Source of the DNA: Candidatus Thorarchaeota archaeon
GTDB lineage: Archaea; Asgardarchaeota; Thorarchaeia; Thorarchaeales; Thorarchaeaceae
Direction of reading: 5' to 3'
NCBI GenBank assembly: GCA_016840385.1
Contig: JAEOSL010000034.1
Span: 1 to 29,908 of the forward strand
DNA: 29,908 nucleotides
Made by a program: the position numbers and the translations under genes. Within the stretch, counting starts at the first letter, position 1. Each line of letters opens with the position of its first letter. Of this stretch, positions 1 through 7,674 are shown in pieces. The notes beneath the pieces were generated by a model, which saw nothing but the letters and a program-made list of their open reading frames with translations, was not told the origin of the DNA and searched no databases.

Positions 1-2
1 AT

Positions 3-350
3 GATGACATTGATAAGGCAATCAGTACCGCTCGAGAATTCTCCAAACTTTATCTACCACATTCTCAGCCGGGTGGACCATTGATGTCCCATGCAGGAGT
101 CAAACCTGAGGAAACACAAGCCATGAGTGAAGCTTCAGTAAAGGGTGATGATGCATTGCTATCTGAACTCATTACTGATGACATGGTCACTGAGCTATGT
201 CTTGTTGGAGACAAAGAAGCTTGCATTAAGAGATTACAAGAAATGGTTGATGCAGGTGTAAACACGGTTGTTGCATTTCCAGTTCCAGGAACAAATCCAA
301 TAGAAAATGCTAAGATATTGGGCTCGGAATTCACCCATCAACTACAGTAG
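3..350 (+). CDS. LLM-class flavin/F420-dependent oxidoreductase, C-terminal part (5' end outside window)
   Basis: The reading frame is open from the left edge (D-D-I-D-K-A-I-S at base 3) to TAG at 348-350, so this is the last ~115 residues of a longer gene. The tail has the pattern of luciferase-like monooxygenases and F420-dependent methylenetetrahydromethanopterin reductase relatives: an 'ITDDMV' segment, then 'LVGDKEACIKRLQEMVDAGVNTVVAF', where a helix names the substrate-binding C-terminal region of the TIM barrel. Family members reduce or oxidise substrates with FMN or F420; the substrate cannot be told from the tail. An internal ATG at 81 would give 89 residues, but the homologous-looking sequence continues upstream of it, so I treat the gene as truncated by the window. 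The MFS gene starts 14 nt downstream and is probably co-transcribed. Confidence 0.7.
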   Translation, partial: DDIDKAISTAREFSKLYLPHSQPGGPLMSHAGVKPEETQAMSEASVKGDDALLSELITDDMVTELCLVGDKEACIKRLQEMVDAGVNTVVAFPVPGTNPIENAKILGSEFTHQLQ

Positions 351-364
351 TAGGATTTGAGTAA

Positions 365-1606
365 ATGCACGAGCCAATAGAGCTATTCTGTCTGGATGAT
401 GCTGAGAAGCCAGATATGCCTGATTCTGCGAGGAGAAGGAATCGATTAGTTGCATATATCGCTACGTTCCTGGTAACATTCACACTTGGGACCACAGAAA
501 TATTCGCTCCGTGGTATATTGGAGCTTTGGGAGGGTCTAACTTTGAAATGGGTTGGGCTATGGGCTCGTTTGGTATTGTATACATGATATCCCCCGTCCT
601 AGGGGGAAGATTTTCAGATAAGATTGGAAGGAGAAAAGCACTACTGATTGCTACTACCGCATACGTATTGGTACTGGTACTCTTTCTCAATCCATTTGCG
701 TCGCCCCTCTATCTCATTGTAATTAGAGCATTAGAAGGACTGGTTTTTGGATTCATTGCACCTTCAAATCAGGCAATGCTTGCAGAATTAACGCCGGAGG
801 CGGAGGTTGAGGTCCTTGGCAACTTCTCTACGAGTTGGAGTGCAGGGATGATCTTCAGTCCCTTTGTCTTAACATTCATGAGCAGCAATTATGGACCAAC
901 ATCAGGCATCTACGTTGTTATTGTAATTGAATTAATAATGCTAGGGCTCATTGGAGGATTCCTGCAGGGTTACCGTAGAAAATCACTATCAGATTCCACT
1001 AATGTAGAAAGCGTTCAAGATACTCATATAGATACACCACAATCAAAAACAAGTCCACGCTTTCTCGCCTCATACCTCTCAATAGTGCTTTGGGGAGTAA
1101 TCTCCACTATTGTACTTGCACTCTTTCCAGCATACGTAGAATCTTTACCGGGACTAACAACAGGCGATTGGGGTATGATGCTCCTAGTGTGGAACGGAGT
1201 TCGAACAATCGCGTTCATAATTACTGCAAAACTTCCGGAAAAATCCATGCCTTCAGTGATATTGCTGGGTGCTATTCTCTCCGCTATTTCTTCAGGAATC
1301 ATTTTCGTATCTGTTAATTATTGGATGCTACTGATTTCTATGGTTATTTCAGGGATAGCAGTTGGGTTCTGTTACCTGGGAGCACTCTATCTCATTGTGT
1401 CAGCTAGCAAGATCGAGAAAGGAGCATATGCAGGATTGGTAGAGAGTATGGGAGGAGTTGGACTATTTGTCGGTCCAATTTTGGGAGGATGGTTAGCCGA
1501 TTTCAGCGGAGAACTTCCCTATCTCATGTGTATGGTTCTATCGATTATAGTGCTTGTAGGAATCATCCCACTTCTTAGGAAAGAACGGAATTCCACAAAG
1601 GAGTAA
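365..1606 (+). CDS. MFS family transporter
   Basis: A 413-residue, strongly hydrophobic protein with about 12 predicted membrane segments, the usual size for the major facilitator superfamily. The loop between segments 2 and 3 carries the family signature (G-G-R-F-S-D-K-I-G-R-R-K, residues ~79-91), and a hydrophilic central loop (residues ~205-235, rich in S, T, D and Q) separates the two six-helix halves. It should sit in the cytoplasmic membrane and move a small solute with or against an ion gradient; the substrate is unknown. The ATG at 365 lies 14 nt after the LLM gene stop and has only a weak AGGA-like ribosome site; a later ATG (residue 18) is possible. It meets the racemase gene tail to tail with a single base between stops. 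Confidence 0.9.
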   Translation: MHEPIELFCLDDAEKPDMPDSARRRNRLVAYIATFLVTFTLGTTEIFAPWYIGALGGSNFEMGWAMGSFGIVYMISPVLGGRFSDKIGRRKALLIATTAYVLVLVLFLNPFASPLYLIVIRALEGLVFGFIAPSNQAMLAELTPEAEVEVLGNFSTSWSAGMIFSPFVLTFMSSNYGPTSGIYVVIVIELIMLGLIGGFLQGYRRKSLSDSTNVESVQDTHIDTPQSKTSPRFLASYLSIVLWGVISTIVLALFPAYVESLPGLTTGDWGMMLLVWNGVRTIAFIITAKLPEKSMPSVILLGAILSAISSGIIFVSVNYWMLLISMVISGIAVGFCYLGALYLIVSASKIEKGAYAGLVESMGGVGLFVGPILGGWLADFSGELPYLMCMVLSIIVLVGIIPLLRKERNSTKE

Positions 1607-1607
1607 C

Positions 1608-2372
1608 TCACTCTTTCAATATATCATCGAAGGCTCCTTTCAATGAAGGTGCTTCGTTAATCCCTTTCTTTGGTGGATATGGATAAGCTACTTTGCTGTG
1701 GGATAGTCCAGACTCTACAAGCATGAAGGCAGTCTTGACTGCAACTACCCAAGGATCAATGATTGGAATACCCAGGCCAACCATTATCGGCTCCAAGTCA
1801 ACCTCATGAGAAAGACCAGTACAACCAAGCACAATGACATCAGCCCCGTCCTCTTCGATTGCTAGCTTACATATTTCATGTAGCTCTTTCTGAGCTTTGT
1901 CAGGGTACTTGGCAAGATCAAGAACTGGCATGGTGAAATATCTAACACCTGCGCAAAAGGACTCAAGTCCCTCTTTCCGAACACCTGATTCCATGCATCT
2001 CTTCAGTGAAGTTCCCTGCACCGTAACTATCTCAAATTTAGTCCCCAATGTAAGAGCTAAATGCAAAGCTGCATTTCGTGGCCCTACAACTGGTATCTTT
2101 GAAATCTCACGAGCTGCATCAAGAATTGGGTCACAAGCACAATCTAGTACAATGACATCGTATCTATCTTGATTTGCTTTCACAACTTGTTCAAGTATGA
2201 AAGGAGCATTATAGACCTCATCTACATGAGACTCAACACTATAGGTTCCATGGCGTGGTGTGAAATTCCCAATTTCACCATTCGGTGGAACAAAGGACAT
2301 TACAAAGGACTTTTTCTTAGGGTCAGTCCACCAATCAATACCTGTTGCACCAATTAGAGCTAATTTTGTCAT
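1608..2372 (-). CDS. Asp/Glu/hydantoin racemase family protein
   Basis: The 254-residue product begins M-T-K-L-A-L-I-G. I chose the ATG at 2372, not the longer frame from 2408, because AGGTGG lies 5 nt upstream of it. The two catalytic cysteines of cofactor-independent racemases are visible: C78 in 'DCACDP' (the C-x-x-D-P of hydantoin racemase) and C184 in 'LGCTGL'. These enzymes invert an alpha carbon by two-base proton transfer between the cysteines. Relatives act on aspartate, glutamate, 5-substituted hydantoins, maleate (isomerase) or 2-aminothiazoline-4-carboxylate. It is last in a minus-strand cluster after a nucleotidyltransferase-like protein and a DUF917 protein (59-nt gap). DUF917 is associated with hydantoin-type substrates, so a ring-containing amino-acid derivative is the most likely substrate, by inference. 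Confidence 0.85.
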   Translation of the reverse strand: MTKLALIGATGIDWWTDPKKKSFVMSFVPPNGEIGNFTPRHGTYSVESHVDEVYNAPFILEQVVKANQDRYDVIVLDCACDPILDAAREISKIPVVGPRNAALHLALTLGTKFEIVTVQGTSLKRCMESGVRKEGLESFCAGVRYFTMPVLDLAKYPDKAQKELHEICKLAIEEDGADVIVLGCTGLSHEVDLEPIMVGLGIPIIDPWVVAVKTAFMLVESGLSHSKVAYPYPPKKGINEAPSLKGAFDDILKE

Positions 2373-2431
2373 TGTTTCCACCTTTCTTAAACTACATTTC
2401 AAGCCCAAGAGTTTAGACCAACTTCACAATA

Positions 2432-3550
2432 CTAGTGAAGCCGCCCAATAATCTCTTCCATTGGCTTATATTCAAGCTCGGGATGACCATACCGCTCAGG
2501 TGAGAATGCTTTCTTACCAATCTCAGTACTTCCTGCAAAGCGCAGACGCTCATGTGCAGGAACTGCAGTGACAACAACATCCAAACCTTCCTTCAGGTCA
2601 GAGCTCATCAAACCATGTCCAGTATCAGGATAGTGCATACAGATTAGATCTGGAAACATTACTACAGGTTCACCATCACTCATTGCCATCATGTACTCAT
2701 TTTTGACAACGACCTCGAAACGACCCTTAAGTCCTTCTGGTTTTATTCTGACTAATACATGCCAGTGTCCAGCACTGTCCTCACCTTTAACTTCCTCAAT
2801 CTTTCCACGTGTGAGTACTTGCCCACCAATGGTATCAAGAAAAGCATCAATTGGATCATTCTTGTTTGCATTAGCATCGCGGACAGCAGCGCCAAGCTCA
2901 ATTGATTTTGATATCGAGTTTGGAATCACTGCCTGCTTGAGTTGTGCTCCTGATTGGTAGTAGTGATTATTCGCTCCAATACCACCATCCTGTACTACAA
3001 CAAAACGACCGATTTCATCAGCAAGAGCTGGGCTCGTTGCTTTATCAACAATTACAACACTACCATTCTTGGATACTACAGGCATAGGACAAAGATCAAT
3101 CCCGTATCCAACGAATGTAATCATCTGGGATTCAGGGGCAGAACGTCCTAGACCATCACCATCTACACAAGTGATACTAGCTCTAGTCGCTAATGACAAC
3201 ATCACAGTCGTATTAGTGCCACCAAGTTCGAAAGGAACAAGATAATTGACTTTCTTTCCTGTAATTCGTTCAGATATCTTCATGGCTTCATGGAGTTCAA
3301 ATCTGGTTTCCCATGTTTCCAGCATATCACCGATTGAGGTGAATGCACTAACAGATCCCATGTATCCTCCACAGACGATGAATGCATCGTCTTTGATATC
3401 TTCAGGGTTAGTGATTTCGTATACTCGATCTCTCTGGTAGTCCCAATCAACAAGTGGTTTTCCAAAAGAAACAGGATCGCCACCGCCACCTGTACCCAGT
3501 ATCCCAACACCGGTCAACATGTCATAGGAGTTCTCTTTTGACAGCTTCAT
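2432..3550 (-). CDS. DUF917 (S-methyl thiohydantoin desulfurase-like) protein, copy 1
   Basis: A 372-residue protein with the DUF917 hallmarks: a glycine-rich 'GTGGGGDP' near the N-terminus (residues 19-26), 'PFELGGTNT' (106-114) and 'VDGDGLGRSAPE' (129-140), followed by a C-terminal beta-rich domain. Pfam renamed this family after S-methyl thiohydantoin desulfurase; members often sit beside hydantoinase/oxoprolinase genes and hydantoin racemases. The exact reaction here is unknown. The ATG at 3550 has GGAGG 10 nt upstream. It lies 32 nt after the nucleotidyltransferase-like gene and before the racemase on the same strand, so the three probably form one operon. A diverged paralogue lies at 5698-6813. 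No hydantoinase A/B subunits occur in the window. Confidence 0.85.
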   Translation of the reverse strand: MKLSKENSYDMLTGVGILGTGGGGDPVSFGKPLVDWDYQRDRVYEITNPEDIKDDAFIVCGGYMGSVSAFTSIGDMLETWETRFELHEAMKISERITGKKVNYLVPFELGGTNTTVMLSLATRASITCVDGDGLGRSAPESQMITFVGYGIDLCPMPVVSKNGSVVIVDKATSPALADEIGRFVVVQDGGIGANNHYYQSGAQLKQAVIPNSISKSIELGAAVRDANANKNDPIDAFLDTIGGQVLTRGKIEEVKGEDSAGHWHVLVRIKPEGLKGRFEVVVKNEYMMAMSDGEPVVMFPDLICMHYPDTGHGLMSSDLKEGLDVVVTAVPAHERLRFAGSTEIGKKAFSPERYGHPELEYKPMEEIIGRLH

Positions 3551-3582
3551 TCAAACCATTCCTCCGCAAGTGAAAGTATTGA

Positions 3583-4383
3583 CTATTCTGCGCCTCTCTC
3601 TCCATCCATTGAATGGACAATCTTATACCAGCGCTTCTTTGTTCCAACTTTAGCTCGTCTATTCCATCCACGTGATTTTGGTTCATCCTCAATCATTTGG
3701 TGAATCTTATTTGCACGTGCAATTACATGGTCTTTCTGCTCCTGTGTGATCTCCGCAAGAGTCGGAACATAATTAATGAATTTCTTGATATTCTCAGTAA
3801 CTGTGTAATAGAAACCCCAGTCGTCTGAGAGTATCTTTGCAATGTAAGGACCATTTACCATGGTATCATCTAAGTCTTCACTTATGTCGTGAGCTAGGAA
3901 TGTGATAACTAGGTCTTTGAGGTCCTTAGCATTGATTTCAAAAATCTGTGTCTTTTCAAGGAATAGTTCAGCTAATGGGATTGTTGGTTCATCAACCTCC
4001 AGTCGCTTATTCTTCTTGAAATCAATCTTATGACAAAAGTCCAGGTGATCATAGAATACATCGACTTTTCTGCCTGTGGCCTTGTCAATGAACAGGTCTC
4101 TAAGTGTACTTGCTCTCGCAAAACTTGGAGGAACCCAGTGGTATCCTAATTCATCTCGAAAGAGATTGATGATCTTTCCTTGATGTTTGTAATAGGACAT
4201 GTAATCAATGTCAGTTACTTCTCTACCCATTTTAATATGAAGATCGGAAAATTCGGGACTCTTCAATCTAAAAGCTAAGCAGCCAATAACTCGAAGTGGA
4301 AGGCCTAGCCCTGCACCAGCTTTCTCTATGCGTAGAGCTTCTTCCATGAAATCTTCGTGAATCGGACCATATTTGCCTGTCAT
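3583..4383 (-). CDS. Putative nucleotidyltransferase-fold protein (AbiEii-like, function unknown)
   Basis: A 266-residue soluble protein I can place only by motif. It has a hydrophobic strand ending in glycine ('RVIGCLAFRL', G34), then 'VTDIDYMSY' with D58 and D60, then 'KVDVFYD' with D108. This G-(x)-DhD-hDh order is the active-site layout of the DNA polymerase beta-type nucleotidyltransferase fold, seen in minimal NTases and AbiEii-like proteins. The usual second Gly/Ser of the G-[GS] motif is Cys35 here. If active it would transfer a nucleotide to an unknown target. It is the first gene of the minus-strand cluster with DUF917 and the racemase; such an enzyme is not an expected partner of hydantoin metabolism. 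The ATG at 4383 has GGAG about 12 nt upstream. Confidence 0.45.
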   Translation of the reverse strand: MTGKYGPIHEDFMEEALRIEKAGAGLGLPLRVIGCLAFRLKSPEFSDLHIKMGREVTDIDYMSYYKHQGKIINLFRDELGYHWVPPSFARASTLRDLFIDKATGRKVDVFYDHLDFCHKIDFKKNKRLEVDEPTIPLAELFLEKTQIFEINAKDLKDLVITFLAHDISEDLDDTMVNGPYIAKILSDDWGFYYTVTENIKKFINYVPTLAEITQEQKDHVIARANKIHQMIEDEPKSRGWNRRAKVGTKKRWYKIVHSMDGERGAE

Positions 4384-4514
4384 CTATCATTTCACTCCAC
4401 AAACATGTCGTTGTCTGTTCAAGAGGATTTAAGCTATGCAACATTAATATCTTGTGTCCCACCATTTTTTTAAAACAAATATTAAAGTCATATTTTTGTG
4501 TTCGACCATTAAAC

Positions 4515-4575
4515 TTTAAACTAGGGTTGATTATCAGTCAACAAACGGTGAGCAAGCCGAAAGGTATTGAATACC
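4515..4575 (+). promoter_or_regulatory. Possible promoter and small palindrome before the metallophosphoesterase gene
   Basis: A TTTAAACT TATA-like box at 4515-4522 lies about 90 nt before the ATG at 4602. In the predicted leader is a perfect palindrome, GGTATT-G-AATACC (4563-4575), that could be an operator or a small hairpin. The TATA match is modest, so the promoter position is tentative. Confidence 0.35.
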
Positions 4576-4601
4576 GAAACGACAACACCAGAGGTTAAGA
4601 A

Positions 4602-5543
4602 ATGAGGATTTTCCTAGCAGCAGATCCCCACGGTAGCATGCAGACTTGGGAGAAAATGTGTAGAGCTCCTAAAGTTTTCAAAGCAGATGTAGCTATGATG
4701 TGCGGCGATCTCACCGGTAAAGCGATCATGCCAATTATCCAAGAGAAGGATGATAAGTGGTACGCACAACCACATGGCAAGAAGAAGTACTTCAAGAAGC
4801 AGAAGGATTTGGACAAGTTCGTCAAATTCACAGAAGATGAAGGATACTATCCAAAGATTCTAACTCCTGATGATCTAGCCAAACTTAAAGAAACTAAGGG
4901 AGCCATCACACAGCTCTTCTCAGATCTAATGGTTGAGAGAATGCAGAAGTGGATGGATATGGCAAATGAGAGAATCCCTGAAGATGTTATGGTAGTTGTC
5001 AATCCTGGAAATGATGATGACTACAGCATCGACAAAGTGATTGAAGATGACCCAAGAGTCATTTATCCCCTGAAGAAAGTGATAGATGTTCGAGGCAGTC
5101 CTATGATAAGTCTCGAATGGGTAAATAATACCCCATGGGATACTCATCGAGAATGCTCAGAAGAAGAAATGCTGGAGAAGTTAGAAGCAGAATTTGCTAG
5201 ACTTGATACATCTGATTATTCCGGTGTAATCTGCAACTTCCACGACCCACCATTCAATTCTGGACTAGACATAGCACCGACCCTTAAAGCAGACCATTCC
5301 ATCCAGAAAACTGGAGCGATGGAAGTGGTAGGTCCTGTAGGTAGTAAATCAGTTCGAGCAGTGATAGAGAAGTACGAACCACTTCTTGGAATGCACGGTC
5401 ATATTCACGAATCAGTTGGATTCAGAAAGATCGGTCGTACATTGTGTGTCAATCCAGGTTCTGAATATCGTGAAGGTATTCTGAAAGGATTCATTATCAA
5501 TGTCAACGATGGCGAAGTTACAGCCGGTCGAGTTGAAATCTAA
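4602..5543 (+). CDS. Calcineurin-like metallophosphoesterase
   Basis: The 313-residue product carries all the metal-binding motifs of the calcineurin-like phosphoesterase superfamily in order: D8-x-H10 ('DPHG'), G35-D36, 'PGNDDD' (N138), H215 ('NFHDPP') and 'GMHGHIHE' (H266, H268, H270). It should hydrolyse a phosphomono- or diester with two metal ions in the cytoplasm; no signal peptide is seen. The asparagine motif is G-N-D where most relatives have G-N-H. A lysine-rich, mostly helical segment at residues ~48-115 separates the GD and GN motifs and is longer than usual, so it may form a lid. The start is well supported: AGAGGT lies 6 nt before the ATG. A hairpin terminator follows the stop, so it is probably transcribed alone. 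Confidence 0.85.
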   Translation: MRIFLAADPHGSMQTWEKMCRAPKVFKADVAMMCGDLTGKAIMPIIQEKDDKWYAQPHGKKKYFKKQKDLDKFVKFTEDEGYYPKILTPDDLAKLKETKGAITQLFSDLMVERMQKWMDMANERIPEDVMVVVNPGNDDDYSIDKVIEDDPRVIYPLKKVIDVRGSPMISLEWVNNTPWDTHRECSEEEMLEKLEAEFARLDTSDYSGVICNFHDPPFNSGLDIAPTLKADHSIQKTGAMEVVGPVGSKSVRAVIEKYEPLLGMHGHIHESVGFRKIGRTLCVNPGSEYREGILKGFIINVNDGEVTAGRVEI

Positions 5544-5559
5544 ACAATCTGCTTAGACA

Positions 5560-5597
5560 GAGAGTGTGTATTGCACTCTCGATTTCTTCTTTTTATC
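5560..5597 (+). terminator. Hairpin plus T-rich terminator after the metallophosphoesterase gene
   Basis: GAGAGTG (5560-5566) pairs with CACTCTC (5574-5580) across a 7-nt loop, and a T-rich stretch (5582-5597) follows. It sits 17 nt after the stop codon. Archaea mainly use T-rich terminators, so the T-run may matter more than the stem. Confidence 0.6.
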
Positions 5598-5611
5598 TAA
5601 CTCTTTGAATT

Positions 5612-5648
5612 TTCTTAAAGAAATTAAGATTCCATTGCAAATATATAG
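5612..5648 (+). promoter_or_regulatory. Promoter of DUF917 copy 2: TTCTTAAAG element and TATA box
   Basis: The 13-bp perfect palindrome TTTCTTAAAGAAA (5611-5623) contains TTCTTAAAG at 5612-5620. After exactly 20 nt comes a TATA box (ATATATAGG from 5641). Transcription should start near 5667. The same element and spacing occur at 14483 and 16906. Confidence 0.55.
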
Positions 5649-5664
5649 GAGTGTGTCTTAAACT

Positions 5665-5683
5665 TCTTTAACCTGATTAAAGA
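5665..5683. promoter_or_regulatory. Perfect inverted repeat at the predicted transcription start (possible operator)
   Basis: TCTTTAA (5665-5671), a 5-nt spacer, and TTAAAGA (5677-5683) form a perfect 7-bp inverted repeat. It is centred about 32 nt after the TATA box and 24 nt before the ATG at 5698, where a repressor could block RNA polymerase. The role is inferred from position only. Confidence 0.45.
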
Positions 5684-5697
5684 GTGGTTATGTTGCT

Positions 5698-6813
5698 ATG
5701 GCATTAATATTAAAAACAAGGACTGATGCTGAAGACCTTACGACTGGTTGTACGTTTTTCGGAACAGGTGGAGGAGGAGACAAGCAGTTAGGTCTGAACA
5801 TGCTTTTTCCCCATATTGACGCTGGTAAAGTCATTGAGATAGTTGATGTAAGCACTATAAAAGATAATGATTGGATTGCAAGTCCTTACTACTCTGGTAC
5901 AATTGCACCACCAACACCAGAGATAGAAGCTATCAGAACAAGATTTCCATGGGATTATTACGAGAAGGAATTAGCCCTCGGATTAGCTACACTTGAGGAG
6001 CATATGGATGTCAAATTTGCTGCAGTAGCACCATTTGAGCTTGGGGGAATAAATACTCCAGCACCTATTGATGCAGGTTTGAAGCACGGAATCCCCTGTG
6101 TTGATGGAGATTATGCAGGTAGGGCAGTTCCAGAGATTTGTCAAAACACAGTGTGTGTAAAAGAATTTCCAATGGCACCAATGGCCCTCATTGACTGGTT
6201 TGGGAACAAGAGTATAGTAGAACATATCATAAATTACGAAATGGGTGAACGAATCTCAAAAGGACTTAGTGAGGTTGCATGGGGAAGACTTGGAAATGTC
6301 GCCTTTCCGGTACAAGGTGCAGCGTTTCACGAAGCTATTATTCCTGGTACTCTTACAAAGAGCTATGAGGTTGGAAAGTTAATCAGAGAGAGTCGCGAAT
6401 CTGGAGATGATCCTGCAGAGAAGATCGTAGAGAAACTAGGTGGGTGGATCATATTCAGAGGAGAAGTAATTGAGAGAACTTGGGAGAATCGAGATGGTTA
6501 CATGTTTGGAGAAACTGTAATCAAGGGAAGTGGAGTGAAACCAGGTTCTAAATTTAAAGTTTGGTTCAAAAACGAGAACCACATCACTTGGTTGGATGGA
6601 GAACCATGGATCACCAGTCCGGATATCATTGAAATTATCGATGAGAAATCTGGTGAGCCGATTACTAATACAGACATCAAGAATGGTGACAAGGTAAGTG
6701 TAATCGGAATGAAAACGGAACCTATCTTTAGAACCCCTGAGGGTTTGAATGTATTAGGTCCAAAACATTTCGGATTCGACTTGAAATACAAGCCAATTGA
6801 AAATCTAGTATAG
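5698..6813 (+). CDS. DUF917 (S-methyl thiohydantoin desulfurase-like) protein, copy 2
   Basis: A 371-residue paralogue of the minus-strand DUF917 gene at 2432-3550. It keeps the glycine-rich 'GTGGGGDK' (residues 22-29), 'PFELGGINT' (112-120) and 'VDGDYAGRAVPE' (135-146), and ends with the same 'LKYKPIEN' type of tail ('LEYKPMEE' in copy 1). Outside the motifs the two have diverged considerably, so they probably act on different substrates rather than being a recent duplication. No clear Shine-Dalgarno precedes the ATG (only GTGG 13 nt upstream). It is a single-gene unit with its own promoter (TTCTTAAAG element, TATA, inverted repeat) and a strong hairpin after the stop. The reaction is not established from sequence. 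Confidence 0.85.
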   Translation: MALILKTRTDAEDLTTGCTFFGTGGGGDKQLGLNMLFPHIDAGKVIEIVDVSTIKDNDWIASPYYSGTIAPPTPEIEAIRTRFPWDYYEKELALGLATLEEHMDVKFAAVAPFELGGINTPAPIDAGLKHGIPCVDGDYAGRAVPEICQNTVCVKEFPMAPMALIDWFGNKSIVEHIINYEMGERISKGLSEVAWGRLGNVAFPVQGAAFHEAIIPGTLTKSYEVGKLIRESRESGDDPAEKIVEKLGGWIIFRGEVIERTWENRDGYMFGETVIKGSGVKPGSKFKVWFKNENHITWLDGEPWITSPDIIEIIDEKSGEPITNTDIKNGDKVSVIGMKTEPIFRTPEGLNVLGPKHFGFDLKYKPIENLV

Positions 6814-6860
6814 CCACAACCGAGGGTTAGCTTGCCAATTGCTAACCCTCACCATTGTGG
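6814..6860. terminator. Bidirectional hairpin between convergent genes
   Basis: GAGGGTTAGC (6822-6831) pairs perfectly with GCTAACCCTC (6841-6850) around a 9-nt loop. Outer arms CCACAA (6814-6819) and TTGTGG (6855-6860) extend the stem after a small asymmetric bulge. It starts directly after the stop of DUF917 copy 2 and lies 15 nt before the end of the opposing gene, so it can serve both. No long T-run follows on either side. Confidence 0.65.
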
Positions 6861-6874
6861 ATTAGAAAGTAACA

Positions 6875-7624
6875 TTACTTCTTTCTGCGTTCTGCAAGTA
6901 TTTTCATAATGTAATGCTTACGAAGACCACCGGGTTCTTTCACAATTTCAATACCTTTGTAATCTACATTGTAGACCTTGGTCAGTTTCTTTTCAGGGTC
7001 TATGTTTTCTATTCGCATTTTACGAGCGGCGGAATAAATCAGAGCCTGTGTCCATTCGAATAGCAATCCCTTCTCGTACTTGAGCATTTCCGGATGACTC
7101 TCTGTGTAATCGTGAATAGCCCAAGCAACCTTCCTATTATACCATGCATTTGTTATCGCAGAAGTAAAGACAGAACCAGCAGCTATCAGAGCTAGAGGGA
7201 TGTTGATAGCAACAATCCATTCAATTCGAAATATCCATCCAAACACGAGCACGGGAGCTGAGATAGTCAATAGAGCAAGTGCAGCAAAAGCAAGTATTTG
7301 TCGTTGTTTAAGCCACGTTTCAACCCCCTCTACACTGGGTCCCACTCCAGCAAATTTATGCAACACTGCTCTCATGGTTGTCCACTGTTTGATGAAACCA
7401 AGAGGTAGCTCGCCTTTCTGCTGCCGTTTTCCTACAAACGTAAGGTCAAAGCATCGATAGATACGATATCCATCAATTACAGTGATTAAACTCCGTGTTA
7501 GCTTGAGATCAAGTTCTGAAGGATCAAGTTTGAATTGGTCAAGTGGAATTCCAAGACCCTTACGCTTCTGCTTTATACTCATCTTAAGTAGTCCTCTAAT
7601 CTGGGTTGACAGCTTGGGCGACAT
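6875..7624 (-). CDS. Uncharacterised membrane protein with two central transmembrane segments
   Basis: A 249-residue basic protein that I do not recognise. A cytoplasm-like N-terminal part (residues 1-108, rich in K/R) is followed by two adjacent hydrophobic segments (~110-132 and ~134-158) forming a hairpin, then a charged C-terminal half ending 'AERRKK'. No catalytic motif is visible. The ATG at 7624 is used; ATG at 7582 (residue 15) is an alternative. No Shine-Dalgarno is seen, and a TATA-like TTCATAAATT on the minus strand near 7634-7644 would place the transcript start close to the ATG, suggesting a nearly leaderless message. It faces a divergently transcribed unknown gene across 50 nt. 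Confidence 0.6.
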   Translation of the reverse strand: MSPKLSTQIRGLLKMSIKQKRKGLGIPLDQFKLDPSELDLKLTRSLITVIDGYRIYRCFDLTFVGKRQQKGELPLGFIKQWTTMRAVLHKFAGVGPSVEGVETWLKQRQILAFAALALLTISAPVLVFGWIFRIEWIVAINIPLALIAAGSVFTSAITNAWYNRKVAWAIHDYTESHPEMLKYEKGLLFEWTQALIYSAARKMRIENIDPEKKLTKVYNVDYKGIEIVKEPGGLRKHYIMKILAERRKK

Positions 7625-7674
7625 ATTAAGATTTGCAATTTATGAAACCGAGTTCTTTAAGTGGTGGTTAACTT

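Noticed and set aside
331..690. A 119-codon minus-strand frame opposite the MFS gene
   Set aside because: It covers the signature motif of the transporter on the opposite strand and lacks any family pattern or ribosome site.
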